From: Maniola hyperantus
Lineage: Eukaryota; Arthropoda; Insecta; Lepidoptera; Nymphalidae
Assembly: GCF_902806685.2 (NCBI RefSeq)
Contig: NC_048545.1
Coordinates: forward strand, 15,213,926-15,277,925
Reading direction: 5' to 3'
DNA: 64,000 bases
Within the stretch, counting starts at the first letter, position 1, and every line of letters begins with the position of its first letter. Below the pieces are notes generated by a model, which was not told the origin of the DNA, searched no databases, and worked only from the letters and a program-made list of their open reading frames with translations. The position numbers were made by a program, and so were the translations under genes. This document shows, piece after piece, positions 52,601 through 55,830 of this stretch.

Positions 52601-53709
52601 ATTTCTCACTCCTCCTCCCTCCTCTCAGTAATTTTTAAGAATCCCACTCGAGCAAAGACAGGACGGGTCAGCTAGTATAATGCATTAAAATGCATAACAT
52701 TAAAGACACACTTTCCCCTTATTAAAGAACTTAACACGTAAAGGTGGTTACTATTTCTATTATCTATGATATTTAGAGTTCTGCTGTGAAAACATTATCA
52801 CTGTCATTAAAATGAGATATATTGTTTGTATCAAAGCAGTAAATAATTTTGTAGACTATAAAATAGTAGGACAGTTTGTCGTTTATCCGTTTAATACAGT
52901 CAAGAACTACTTTATATTCTTACTAGCTGATGGCCGCAACTTCGTTCGCGTGGAATAAGGTTTTTTAAAAATCCCGTGGGAACTTTTTGATTTTTCGAGA
53001 TAAAAACTAGCCTATTTCACTCTCCAGGTCTTTATCTATAGGTACACAACAGGTAGGTACAAGTAAAGTTAAGTCGTCTATCGTGTAGTAGACGACGATG
53101 GAGATGCTCCAAAGCGCCAAATGTGCTTTTATTTCTGTTGTTTATTGTTTTCCTTTTATGTTCTTCTCTTTTTTGCAAATAAAGATATATGTTATAAAGA
53201 TATATATGTTTTATATTGGCGTAAAAAATATTTCATTCATATTCATGATAATTCTTATTCCTTTACAAATTAGGTCTTGACTGCGATCTCACCTGATGGT
53301 AAGTGATGATGTAGTCTAAGATGGTAGCGGGTTAACTTTTTATCACACCCGTACTCGTTTCCACAAGGCATCGTATCGGAACGCTAGATCGCTTGGCGGC
53401 ACGGCTTTTCCGGATAACTAGCCGCGGGCCACGGCCGCAGCCCTCCACACCAGACCACCATCATGAATGTATTGTAATGTAATGTAGGATTCTAGTACTA
53501 AAAATGATTTTTGCTAACACGGCTCGTGCCCGCAACGACGAGGCAGGGTTTTCAAAATATCATGAACATTTTATATGAAGCAGCTTATGCTCGTACGTGG
53601 CACGGCTCGTGCCTGTCACGCGCTAGCATAAATCATACCTAAAAGTAATGTACTTACATATCGCCGAGCCCACGAGCGCGAGCAACACCAAACACACTGT
53701 GGAGCACAT
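7166..53709 (-). CDS. Cad89D: Non-classical cadherin, 13 EC repeats, single-pass membrane protein (Cad89D-like); whole gene, 21 coding exons
   Basis: Calcium-dependent adhesion protein of the cell surface; role by family inference. Joined CDS 53709-53658, 31214-31115, 27612-27426, 21491-21383, 21075-20873, 19524-19396, 18675-18483, 18109-17951, 17422-17289, 17058-16458, 16335-16177, 16098-15918, 15847-15687, 15603-13454, 13284-13075, 11999-11830, 11277-11209, 10974-10771, 9113-8802, 8128-8051, 7646-7166 gives 2013 aa with no internal stop. Layout: signal peptide 1-17; EC1 to about 134, EC2 135-244, EC3 245-362, EC4 363-517, EC5 518-620, EC6 624-733, EC7 737-844, EC8 845-950, EC9 951-1113, EC10 1114-1219, EC11 1220-1358, EC12 1359-1481, EC13 1482-1576; membrane-adjacent domain 1577-1690; TM about 1696-1719; cytoplasmic tail to 2013. 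DxNDN and LDRE motifs mark most repeats. No laminin-G or EGF domains and no catenin-binding tail, so it is not classical. Assignment to Cad89D rather than Cad87A, Cad74A or Cad99C rests on the Cys-Phe-Tyr-Pro N-terminus, EC count and remembered similarity; the fold is certain, orthology moderately so. Confidence 0.88.
8051..8128 (-). CDS. Cad89D: Cadherin exon 20: cytoplasmic tail, SGQDSGI motif
   Basis: Residues 1828-1854: Ser-Gly-Gln-Asp-Ser-Gly-Ile then a Cys/Asp-rich stretch. The acceptor is CATTCCAG at 8129. The stronger-looking CGTCAG 10 nt upstream would cause a stop in this exon and is rejected. A CTAAC branch-like site lies about 17 nt upstream. Confidence 0.82.
8802..9113 (-). CDS. 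Cad89D: Cadherin exon 19: cytoplasmic tail, proximal part
   Basis: Residues 1724-1828, open in the required frame for all 312 nt between CCCTAACAG and GTAATT. Rich in Asn, Gln, Ser and Lys; contains LTKYGGLFPSG. No known interaction motif recognised. Not visible as an ATG-started ORF, so it is found only by phase. Confidence 0.85.
10068..10265 (+). repeat. Repeat D fragment in intron 18
   Basis: Shares 'gatgcagcttaagat', 'gaagcaggcta' and 'cagaacgctaaatc' with the 22.8 and 53.3 kb copies; strongly diverged. Confidence 0.45.
10289..10628. mobile_element. MITE with CAGG(G/T)TGTAACCAGAA TIRs, copy 2, intron 18
   Basis: TIRs of about 30 bp (left CAGGTTGTAACCAGAATGC; the right is its inverse with a few differences). 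Body aligns with 5448-5818 ('caataccaataaccatttgc'). TATA on the left, TATG on the right. Confidence 0.75.
10771..10974 (-). CDS. Cad89D: Cadherin exon 18: juxtamembrane and transmembrane segment
   Basis: Residues 1656-1724. The hydrophobic run at about 1696-1719 (Ile-Ser-Val-Val-Ala-Leu...Cys-Phe) is followed by Arg-Lys-Thr-Arg-Arg, a stop-transfer signal fixing the tail in the cytoplasm. Bounded by TTCTTACAG and GTAAAT. Confidence 0.93.
11209..11277 (-). CDS. Cad89D: Cadherin exon 17: membrane-adjacent domain, second half
   Basis: A 69-nt exon, residues 1633-1656, with TDMYIYAVDP, a strand found in membrane-adjacent domains of insect cadherins of this class. Bounded by TTTGTTTCAG and GTTAGT. 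Confidence 0.88.
11560..11775 (-). mobile_element. RTE-like LINE fragment in intron 16
   Basis: 'cattgccacttcagcttctc', 'gaactatatcggtta' and 'tgatcacgtagata' match the 47.2-47.6 kb LINE remnant. No intact frame. Confidence 0.5.
11830..11999 (-). CDS. Cad89D: Cadherin exon 16: membrane-adjacent domain, first half
   Basis: Residues 1577-1633. VYVLDENKQLVMVI, then a helix containing EVEQEMDSIVRHLSN and a VRVRRLES strand: a ferredoxin-like or SEA-like alternation as in the membrane-adjacent domain of PCDH15-type cadherins. The donor chosen is GTACGT at 11829, since it joins in frame to exon 17. Confidence 0.88.
12220..12430 (-). mobile_element. SINE family A, truncated, intron 15
   Basis: Inverse of the family body: 'gagaacattatggagaactc', then 'aactccgaaaagttagagg'. 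The tRNA-like head is degraded. Confidence 0.65.
12857..13039. mobile_element. Fold-back element with 27-bp perfect TIRs, intron 15
   Basis: 12857-12883 (CAATGAACCAAAAGC...) is exactly inverted at 13013-13039. The interior is GC-rich ('ccgacaccggagcatcctc'). Its right end is 35 bp from the exon 15 donor side. Confidence 0.75.
13075..13284 (-). CDS. Cad89D: Cadherin exon 15: EC13 core
   Basis: Residues 1507-1576, exactly 70 codons in phase 0. Contains ATDADIGINADIRY and a VKATDRRGADDG strand. Strongly GC-rich at third positions. Bounded by TATTACAG and GTGAGT. Confidence 0.93.
13454..15603 (-). CDS. Cad89D: Cadherin exon 14: long exon, EC7 to start of EC13
   Basis: Encodes residues 790-1506 (2150 nt) without interruption. 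Linkers seen: DENDNPPIF (844), DENDNVPKF (950), DVNDHFPMF (1113), DVNDNAPKF (1219), a degenerate DIPDE...PVF (1358) and DVNDNAPRF (1481). LDREE, LDREK and LDYET mark the middle strands. EC9 carries an extra stretch of about 50 residues at its start (951-1000). Codon use is AT-rich. Bounded by TTCCCTCAG and GTAAGA. Confidence 0.96.
15687..15847 (-). CDS. Cad89D: Cadherin exon 13: EC7 first half
   Basis: Residues 736-790. Contains HVKENVAGATIGHI, a normal EC first strand with the XEN motif, then an Asn-rich strand. Bounded by CGTTTTCAG and GTAAAA. Confidence 0.9.
15918..16098 (-). CDS. Cad89D: Cadherin exon 12: EC6 second half
   Basis: Residues 676-735. VEERSGVITV strand, FERPLYDF instead of LDRE, and a degraded linker DVNDERGVF. 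Bounded by GTTTTCAG and GTAATT; ends in phase 2. Confidence 0.9.
16177..16335 (-). CDS. Cad89D: Cadherin exon 11: EC6 first half
   Basis: Residues 623-676. Two donors are possible (GGAG/GTTCGT or 4 nt further); only the first keeps frame with exon 12. Contains APYEFWVGSN and no DxD calcium motif. Confidence 0.9.
16458..17058 (-). CDS. Cad89D: Cadherin exon 10: end of EC4 (with insertion) and EC5
   Basis: Residues 423-623. Starts TELDRE. A segment of roughly 55 residues (about 443-498) between the LDRE strand and the last EC4 strand is longer than a normal EC loop. The linker DANDNNPVF ends at 517. EC5 follows with AVDPDLGRNG and ASDQPANPSERR, but has no DxNDN at its end. Confidence 0.93.
17289..17422 (-). 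CDS. Cad89D: Cadherin exon 9: EC4 core
   Basis: Residues 378-422. Shows AADKDQGDNG and DPRTGWL, the standard mid-repeat motifs. Bounded by TTTACAG and GTAAGT; ends in phase 0. Confidence 0.93.
17574..17879 (-). mobile_element. tRNA-derived SINE family A, near full length, intron 8
   Basis: Complete from the (ATC) tail to the tRNA-like head with inverse box B 'gggatcgaacccccgacc'. Flanked by imperfect direct repeats ('gcacaaatacaaggt' and 'gcaaaaacacaaggt'). Confidence 0.8.
17951..18109 (-). CDS. Cad89D: Cadherin exon 8: EC3/EC4 boundary
   Basis: Residues 325-378 with the canonical linker DLNDNLPEF ending at residue 362, then ISIVENLPNG opening EC4. Bounded by CTTTCAG and GTAAAT. Confidence 0.93.
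18210..18345 (-). mobile_element. Helitron type A fragment, intron 7
   Basis: 'gaactctttgattttccgga' followed by a diverged 'caatccaaacacatttttgcg' end. Confidence 0.5.
18483..18675 (-). CDS. Cad89D: Cadherin exon 7: EC3
   Basis: Residues 261-325. Contains AFDQDAG and an NGSLFLEKEVDLD strand. Bounded by GATACCAG and GTGAGA; ends in phase 1. Confidence 0.93.
18705..18885. repeat. Inverted repeat around 'ccggcgcttctt', intron 6
   Basis: 'ttccggcgcttctt' and 'aagaagcgccggaa' face each other across about 35 bp. Outer 'ttgtgcca' and 'tggcaca' also pair. Shares sequence with 2990-3152. Confidence 0.5.
19396..19524 (-). CDS. Cad89D: Cadherin exon 6: end of EC2, start of EC3
   Basis: Residues 218-260. 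Begins DRGSPP, the usual pre-linker motif, then the modified linker QDNDDLPPKF. Exactly 43 codons, phase 0 at both ends, TATTTCAG/GTAAGT. Confidence 0.93.
19552..19690 (-). mobile_element. SINE family A fragment, intron 5
   Basis: (CAT)n tail, then 'aggccatagtctatcatgctggcca'-type body, cut off at about 19690 where a SINE-B begins. Confidence 0.55.
19694..19860 (+). mobile_element. tRNA-derived SINE, family B, intron 5
   Basis: tRNA-like head 'ggctaaacggttgaggagtg' with box B 'ggttcaaacc', then 'attgtcgtacctgc' and 'ggaatatta'. Same family as 47930-48105, 30288-30455 (minus) and 53938-54108 (minus). Confidence 0.65.
20205..20352 (+). mobile_element. LINE 3' end with TTTGAC tail, intron 5
   Basis: 'gtggctttagttttaagtttgcg' then 'ttacctattttgaataaa' and (TTTGAC)n. 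Related pieces lie at 44755-44811 and, inverted, at about 45220-45345. Confidence 0.55.
20873..21075 (-). CDS. Cad89D: Cadherin exon 5: EC2
   Basis: Residues 150-217. Shows the AFDRDKP calcium-site segment and an LDFDSGDKEF strand in place of LDRE. Bounded by TTTCCAG and GTAAGG; ends in phase 0. Confidence 0.93.
21383..21491 (-). CDS. Cad89D: Cadherin exon 4: EC1/EC2 boundary
   Basis: Residues 114-150. Contains the calcium linker DINDNVPKF ending EC1 at residue 134, followed by the first strand of EC2. Bounded by CTCTTGTAG and GTGAAA; ends in phase 1. Confidence 0.92.
21763..22175 (-). repeat. GACA-type interspersed repeat (family C), intron 3
   Basis: Inverse orientation: (TGTC)n, then 'cttcccgttgacctagaatc', ending 'tagtacggaaccctcg'. 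One of at least ten copies in the window. Confidence 0.65.
22731..22992. repeat. Fold-back copy of repeat D, intron 3
   Basis: Two arms of about 90 bp, each containing 'gcgggctaacctggaagggg' or its inverse, face each other around a short centre. Arms differ at several positions. Confidence 0.65.
23463..23690 (-). mobile_element. Non-autonomous Helitron, type A, intron 3
   Basis: CTAG at 23463, 'gcccgcgacttcgtccgcg' next to it, and 'acactttcgcatttataata' at the far end. Confidence 0.75.
23693..24130 (+). mobile_element. Helitron type C interrupted by an 8-bp-TSD element
   Basis: 5' end 'tatatataaaattcaaagtcctgactgactgac'-like sequence; resumes after 24054 with 'gtatccactaaaaaat' and 'gaaattccacccc', as in the intact copy at 37885-38114. 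Confidence 0.6.
23819..24054 (+). mobile_element. Element E, copy 1, 8-bp TSD GTATCCAC
   Basis: GTATCCAC stands on both sides (23811-23818 and 24055-24062), and removing the insert restores the type C Helitron. 236 bp, non-coding. Second copy at 44812-45116. Confidence 0.7.
24610..24918 (+). repeat. Chimera of fold-back fragment and GACA-type repeat
   Basis: 24615-24720 matches an arm of the 42463-42996 fold-back ('ccagcgcgtgccagacc'). It passes directly into family C sequence ('caaattcacggttttcgg', then GACA repeats and 'gtacggaaccctt'). Confidence 0.5.
25195..25320 (+). mobile_element. RTE-like LINE ORF fragment, intron 3
   Basis: Translates as AMERAMLGVSLRDQIKNEEI, then RRTRVTDLAERIAKL: the region after the reverse transcriptase in RTE-type proteins. 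No flanking coding. Confidence 0.75.
25345..25770 (+). repeat. GACA-type interspersed repeat (family C), full length, intron 3
   Basis: Starts 'aaaccggccaagtgcgagtc', includes (GACA)n, ends 'gaggtacggaaccctaaaaa'. 'agggttcc' and 'ggaaccct' at the two sides are inverted. Confidence 0.7.
26640..27010 (+). mobile_element. LINE ORF C-terminus and 3' end (degraded), intron 3
   Basis: Frames read ELLDLVPPSPLYHRTARDRG and, after a break with an inverted 'ctccagagtctggag' stretch, NPGIFKTRVNWHLLGKRVPS-stop. This is the reverse-transcriptase C-terminus of a non-LTR element. The 3' end 'ttgccatcaggtgtgatcgt' recurs at 40195-40333 and 60240-60390. Confidence 0.7.
27016..27380 (+). mobile_element. Two SINE family A fragments, intron 3
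   Basis: 'ggaaaacatcgtgag' occurs at about 27061 and 27241, each followed by its own 'gtgtgaagt' and 'ggactat' segments. The second ends only 45 bp from exon 3. Confidence 0.6.
27426..27612 (-). CDS. Cad89D: Cadherin exon 3: EC1 core
   Basis: Residues 51-113, bounded by TTTTTCAG and GTAACT. Carries an atypical VDREED in place of the usual LDRE position, then a SDSPQN strand and an FDTGDD loop. GC-rich, unlike the surrounding intron, which holds SINE fragments right up to the donor side. Confidence 0.9.
28990..29315 (-). mobile_element. SINE family A, intron 2
   Basis: (ATC)n tail at the left, inverse box B 'gggatcgaaccctcgacc' at the right, with small internal insertions. Confidence 0.7.
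29383..29632 (+). repeat. Interspersed repeat related to family C, intron 2
   Basis: 'agccggccaagggcgaatca' start, GACA run, ends 'ggcacggaaccctatag'. The interior differs from family C. Confidence 0.55.
30247..30560 (-). repeat. Family C repeat split by SINE-B, intron 2
   Basis: 'agggtttcgtaccacaaaagg' is interrupted by a SINE-B (30288-30455, minus) and resumes at 'cgattactttgttgtctgtc'. Flanks of the SINE, 'ctttat' and 'ctctat', look like an aged TSD. Confidence 0.6.
31115..31214 (-). CDS. Cad89D: Cadherin exon 2: N-terminal Cys-containing segment of EC1
   Basis: Flanked by TTTTGCAG and GTTAGT. Residues 18-51 begin Cys-Cys-Asn-Phe-Tyr-Pro and continue with an IPENL...GEEV strand typical of a first EC repeat. 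Ends in phase 2, completed by the first base of the next exon. Confidence 0.9.
31265..31410 (-). mobile_element. Helitron type A fragment
   Basis: 'cctatttcactctccag', 'atgcaaaaaatcgtgtcgat' and 'caaacacacttttg', diverged, without termini. Confidence 0.55.
33093..33233 (+). mobile_element. hAT-like MITE, copy 1, TSD TGTATGG(A/T)
   Basis: CAGTGGCGTGCA start and inverse-like CGCCACTA end (last base mutated). Flanks TGTATGGA (33085-33092) and TGTATGGT (33234-33241) differ at one base. Same family as 48140-48287 and 51102-51266. Confidence 0.8.
33305..33376 (+). repeat. 24-bp AT-only minisatellite
   Basis: About 2.9 copies of taatattaataataataaa plus taata, nearly identical to each other. Confidence 0.8.
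33855..34172 (+). repeat. Family C repeat fused to Helitron B fragment
   Basis: Family C from 'aactggccaagtgcgcgtca' up to 'ttactttgaaaattgg', then directly 'atcctttcctacgacataat' of Helitron B with its (GTCA) run to 34172. Confidence 0.55.
34664..34927 (-). mobile_element. Helitron-like composite
   Basis: CTAG and type B start at the left; the right side ends like type A or C in inverse orientation ('gcgaagccgcgggcatcatg'). 'gcgac...gtcgc' motifs therefore stand at both ends. Confidence 0.5.
35413..35882. mobile_element. Fold-back element with duplicated left arm
   Basis: A 43-bp unit ('tctatagagtgcactctgac' version, then 'gcgcactctgac' version) is tandemly repeated at 35413-35498. Inverse copies occur at about 35572-35600 and 35845-35881. 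'aaaacgagacat' and 'tgtctcgtttt' also pair inside. Confidence 0.65.
36253..36728 (+). repeat. Family C repeat, full length, expanded GACA/GACC array
   Basis: Complete from 'aaaccggccaagtacgagtc' to 'gaggtacggaatcctaaaaa', with an irregular run of about 80 bp of GACA/GACC/GACG units at 36600-36680. Confidence 0.7.
37215..37440 (-). mobile_element. Helitron type A, degraded
   Basis: 'gatttaggttttaaaaatcc' through 'aaatcacgtcaattctttg' to 'tttcacatttataataac'. Confidence 0.5.
37885..38114 (+). mobile_element. Helitron type C, near complete
   Basis: Starts about 'tccatatatataaaatttaa', includes 'caacgcacagcctaaac' and 'gaaattccacccctgagtgg', ends 'gagcacaagctag' followed by T. Confidence 0.7.
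39520..39645 (+). mobile_element. Helitron type B 3' part
   Basis: 'attatgacgtaggtatccgc' to 'gtcgcgagcacaagctgg', with the final CTAG mutated. Confidence 0.55.
40046..40430. mobile_element. Fold-back MITE family F, copy 1, interrupted by LINE 3' end
   Basis: Arms 'gtacgagattttatgtctca' and inverse 'gagacgttaaatcttatac' match the nearly perfect copy at 49303-49593. A LINE tail (about 40190-40333, minus) is inserted in the centre. Confidence 0.65.
40190..40333 (-). mobile_element. LINE 3' end inserted in fold-back element
   Basis: Poly-T at the left (poly-A of minus), 'gatcacacctgatgggaagt', then frames that read back into PGTFKKRV. Same family as 60240-60390. 'ggaaaca' stands at both edges. 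Confidence 0.6.
40594..40685 (-). mobile_element. Helitron type A end fragment
   Basis: CTAG, 'gatacccgcgacttcgtc', then 'gggaactctttgattttcc', truncated. Confidence 0.55.
41626..41945 (-). repeat. Family C repeat, near full length
   Basis: 'agggttccataccgcaaaag' to 'gagtccgactcgtacttggcc', with a short TGTC run. Confidence 0.65.
42463..42996. mobile_element. Large fold-back element, arms about 250 bp
   Basis: Left 'cagcgcgtgccagaccttcg' pairs with right 'cgaaggtctggcacgcgctg'. Successive internal blocks ('gtctggcaatgcacgaca' against 'catgcattgccagac') pair too. Solo arm pieces lie at 1312-1440 and 24615-24720. Confidence 0.7.
43168..43372 (+). mobile_element. Helitron type A
   Basis: 'aaatgcgaaagtgtgtttg' to 'gaatgaagtcgtggg'; first of three elements in a row. 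Confidence 0.65.
43378..43824 (+). mobile_element. Helitron type B split by SINE-A
   Basis: 'gctgaaatttggcatgcgaa' then SINE family A (about 43451-43770, plus strand, box B 'gggttcgatcc', (GAT)n tail), then 'gacatccgctaagaaag' to 'ggcataagctag'. Confidence 0.7.
43838..44291 (+). mobile_element. Helitron type B split by a MITE
   Basis: 'taaaaggaaaaggtgactga' to 'gcgagcataagctag'. Interrupted at 'aattcaacgcctaa' by the element at 44006-44228. Confidence 0.72.
44006..44228. mobile_element. MITE with CAGATTACACCTACCGAGTA TIRs
   Basis: The 20-bp TIRs are identical at both ends, with weaker pairing further in. It carries another repeat inside ('gattccgacgaattgagaac'... 'gaagtcggttaa', also at about 46515-46570). 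Confidence 0.75.
44755..45345. mobile_element. LINE 3' pieces flanking and facing element E
   Basis: 44755-44811 and 45125-45210 are one LINE tail split by element E. About 45220-45345 is a related tail in inverse orientation ('actaaagctacgaggcttcc'). Confidence 0.5.
44812..45116 (+). mobile_element. Element E, copy 2, 8-bp TSD TCACCACT, internal tandem duplication
   Basis: TCACCACT at 44804-44811 and 45117-45124. An 89-bp segment beginning 'caccaat(g/a)caacctcag' is duplicated at 44892 and 44981. Otherwise aligned with 23819-24054. Confidence 0.7.
45660..46440. repeat. LINE-like 3' region and Helitron A fragment
   Basis: AT-rich tail-like start, 'gggaatcgaacccgcac' near 45957, then Helitron type A at about 46222-46425. 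Confidence 0.4.
46842..47125. mobile_element. Helitron B 5' part joined to SINE-A fragment
   Basis: 'tctaaatatataaaaggaaa' gives the Helitron 5' TC end. It is truncated at about 46990, where an inverse SINE-A head region ('aactccaaaaag'-like, then 'gggattgaagc') begins. Confidence 0.55.
47180..47585 (-). mobile_element. RTE-like LINE ORF C-terminal remnant
   Basis: Minus-strand frames contain AAGSR, KTVACASPYKRPK-like and YVQQWTSIG, the typical RTE C-terminus, with frameshifts. It ends at the (ATG)n-like tail near 47180. Confidence 0.7.
47930..48105 (+). mobile_element. tRNA-derived SINE family B, best copy
   Basis: 'caatagctcaaccggtaaag', box B 'ggttcaaacc', 'gttgcactattgtcgtacc', ending in 'ctaatattc' plus poly-T. 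Confidence 0.7.
48140..48287 (+). mobile_element. hAT-like MITE, copy 2, perfect TSD GTATACAG
   Basis: CAGTGGCGTGCA...GTACACGCCACTG; GTATACAG at 48132-48139 and 48288-48295. 148 bp, non-coding. Confidence 0.88.
49303..49593. mobile_element. Fold-back MITE family F, copy 2, about 78-bp arms
   Basis: Left arm 'gtacccgtagtacaagattt' onward matches the inverse of the right arm with one mismatch over roughly 78 bp. The centre is about 130 bp. Confidence 0.8.
50405..50790 (-). repeat. Family C repeat
   Basis: 'gtccgtctgtc' run, 'cttcccattgacctagaatc', ending 'gcctgactcgcacttggcgg'. Confidence 0.65.
51102..51266 (+). mobile_element. hAT-like MITE, copy 3, perfect TSD CCTATATC
   Basis: CAGTGGCGTGCA...TGCACGCCACTG; CCTATATC at 51094-51101 and 51267-51274. 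165 bp. Confidence 0.88.
51449..51710. repeat. Hairpin plus short TIR element
   Basis: 'atcgacttccaaaaccacta' pairs with 'tagtggatttggaagtcgat' (51449-51511). Then 'cgtcacgctgtacggaa' at about 51535 and its inverse near 51708 bound an AT-rich element. A related end is near 57120. Confidence 0.55.
52196..52534 (-). mobile_element. Helitron type B with SINE-A fragment inserted
   Basis: CTAG at the left, 'ctttttatatatttaga'-type TC end at the right. SINE-A piece (about 52297-52407) sits between two copies of 'ttttagcgtat', a clear TSD. Confidence 0.75.
52923..53040 (-). mobile_element. Helitron type A, truncated
   Basis: CTAG then 'gatggccgcaacttcgttcg' to 'caggtctttatctata'. Confidence 0.6.
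53275..53465 (+). repeat. Repeat D fragment in intron 1
   Basis: 'gatctcacctgatggtaagt', 'gcatcgtatcggaacgctag' and a GC-rich 'cgggccacggccgcagccc' end. Confidence 0.55.
53658..53709 (-). CDS. Cad89D: Cadherin exon 1: start codon and signal peptide
   Basis: Encodes Met-Cys-Ser-Thr followed by a Leu/Val-rich hydrophobic stretch, 17 codons plus one base (phase 1), then GTAAGT. The start is chosen because it has A at -3 and opens a typical secretory signal. Two upstream ATGs on the leader are out of frame with it. The adjoining exon 2 completes a Cys codon. Confidence 0.85.
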
Positions 53710-53819
53710 CTTCACATTCACAGTACATTAGACTTCAACGCGCACTACTAGGAGCTCGCCACCCCCCACGGCGCCACTACAGTCCGAGCTTGTAGCTTCA
53801 TTTTGCGCTGTGCCACTAG
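53710..53819 (-). promoter_or_regulatory. 5' leader of the cadherin with two upstream ATGs; possible upstream splice acceptor
   Basis: A TTTGTTGCAG acceptor-like site ends at 53820 (minus strand), so the start-codon exon may begin at 53819 and be preceded by an unseen non-coding exon. An ATG at 53801 opens an 18-codon uORF that stops at 53748. A second ATG at 53728 (poor context, C at -3) overlaps the main start out of frame. The leader extent is inferred. Confidence 0.4.
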
Positions 53820-53869
53820 CTGCAACAAATAGAGGAAGTACATTACAAGACAATAATATTGTTAACTAG

Positions 53870-54845
53870 CTGATTAACTAGCTGATGCCCGCGACTTCGT
53901 ACAAAAATTTTACAAATCCCGTGGGAACTCTTTTTTTTTTTAAAAAGAATATTAGCCATGTTAAATAACTAATATTCCCCTTTCCTCTCCAACTAAGCGT
54001 CAGGCTTGTGCTAGGAGTAGGTACGACAATAGTGCAACGGGCGAGGTTTGAACCGTCGTCGACCTTTCGGTTTTCAGTCCACTCCTTTACCGGTTGAGCT
54101 ATTGAGGCTCTTTGATTTTCCGGGATAAAATGCCTATGTCACCCTATACCCATGCAAAAAATCACGTCGTTCCGTTGCTCCGTTGCGACGTGATTGAAGG
54201 ACAAACCAACAAACAAACACACTTTCGCATTTATAATATGGGTAGTGATATCTTATGCCCGCGTCTACATCCACGTGGAATACACAAATTTCAAACCCCT
54301 ATTTTATCTCTTTAGGGACTGAATTTTCAAAAACCTTCCTTAGCGAATGTCTACGTCATTAAAACTATCTGCATGCCAAATTTCAGCCCAATCCGTCCAG
54401 TAGTTTGAGCTGTGCGTTGATAGATCAGCCAGTCAGTCAGTCAGCTTTTCGTTTTATAGGTAACTAGCTGACCCGCCCCGCCCCGGCTTCGCTCGGGTGG
54501 AATTTAGAAAATCGAGTTGAGGGATGAATTTCCAACAATCCTGGAACACATATTTCTTCATTTGTGACTGAAAACCTAAATACTAATTTTTATGCAAATA
54601 ACTTGAAAAATGACGGACTTTCATACAAATTTTCATCCCCTATTTAACCCATTTAGGTGTGGAATTTCGAAAAATCCTTTCTTAGTGGATACCAACTGTT
54701 TACAAAGAACACACCCTCCAAAGTTCATGTCTCAAGGACCAGTGGTTTAGGCTGTGCGTTGATATATGTCAGTCAGTCAGTCAGGACTTTGAATTTTATA
54801 TATATAGATAATACGCGGACGAAGTCGCGGGCATAAGCTAGTAAA
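53870..54845 (-). mobile_element. Head-to-tail array of Helitrons (A, B, C and a stub)
   Basis: Type A 53878-54240 (split by SINE-B at 53938-54108, minus), type B 54245-54460, type C about 54466-54810 with GC-rich 'cccgccccgccccggcttcg', then an inverse end stub to 54840. Starts 50 bp upstream of the putative leader acceptor. Confidence 0.65.
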
Positions 54846-54999
54846 ACCATAAAGCTCGCCTTTTAATCAAGGTCAGAACCGTTACTAGAGTTGCTTATAT
54901 CAATTACATCTCTACAATTGTATCATTAAGCAGACACGCAACGAGGTGCACGCAATGGTGCGATACATGGAAGAACAGCTACCTCCATTAGACATGGTG

Positions 55000-55270
55000 G
55001 GCGTCGGTTTTTGGGGTTCCGTACCTCAAAAGAAAAAAGGAGCCCTTAATGAAATGAAATGAAATTATTTTATTTGCTAAATATGGGTAGTTTACAAAGG
55101 TCTTAATATATTACTTATAATCTAAATAGTCCCCGCATATTTACTGATACTTCAGCATGCAAATATTAATAATAATATATCTACACCTAAAGGTAATTTA
55201 CATATTTAAATACGACTGTACTTCGGAACCCTCTCACTTGCATTGACTCGCACTTGGCCGATTTATTACA
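55000..55270 (-). repeat. Family C repeat with internal replacement
   Basis: 'ggggttccgtacctcaaaag' and 'cgcacttggccgatt' ends are kept. The middle is AT-rich foreign sequence starting at an 'atgaaatgaaatgaaatt' run. Confidence 0.5.
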
Positions 55271-55396
55271 GATTTACCAGAATATTATCGTGAATATCTT
55301 TAAATTTTACTGCTCAGTTAATCAAAGGGTCAGGTCTGTCTATAACATTCTAAAGAAAGTTTACTTTTGAAGTCAAATCTCCCCACAAAAATAAAA

Positions 55397-55830
55397 ACCG
55401 GCCAAATGCGAGTCAGACTTGCACACCGAGGATTTCGTACTCGGGTATTTTTTCGACGTTGTGCACGATAAATCAAAAACTATTATGCATAAGAATAAAT
55501 AAAAATCTGTTTTAGAATATAATATACAGGTAAAGTCGTTTCGTATGATAGGTATAGTTGGTATAGTTGGTATAGTTATCTTACTTTGAAAATTGAAAAT
55601 ACTAATTATTTGTTCTTTAACACAAAATATTTTTTTTGCGTGATGTAACTACAAATCCACGGTTTTCAGATTTATTCCTTTATTTGTGCTATAAGACCTA
55701 ACTAGCTGCCAAATTTCATAATTCTAGTGTCTCTAGACAGACACGACAGGCAAACGATCAGACAGACAGACAACAATGTGATCCTATAAGGGTTCCTTTT
55801 GTCTTTTGAGGTACCTACGCAACCCTAAAT
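55397..55830 (+). repeat. Family C repeat, full length
   Basis: 'aaccggccaaatgcgagtca' to 'ttttgaggtacctacgcaac'; a short GACA run. Confidence 0.65.

Larger units (their letters stand above)
31215..53657 (-). other. Intron 1 of the cadherin (22.4 kb), no host gene recognised
   Basis: Separates the signal-peptide exon from EC1. Filled with Helitrons, MITEs, SINEs, fold-backs and LINE tails listed separately. Unassigned stretches above 300 bp include 31420-32340, 32480-33020, 35000-35400, 38230-39510, 41000-41570, 48300-49290, 49600-50380 and 51730-52190: AT-rich, short ORFs only, nothing recognised. Confidence 0.75.
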
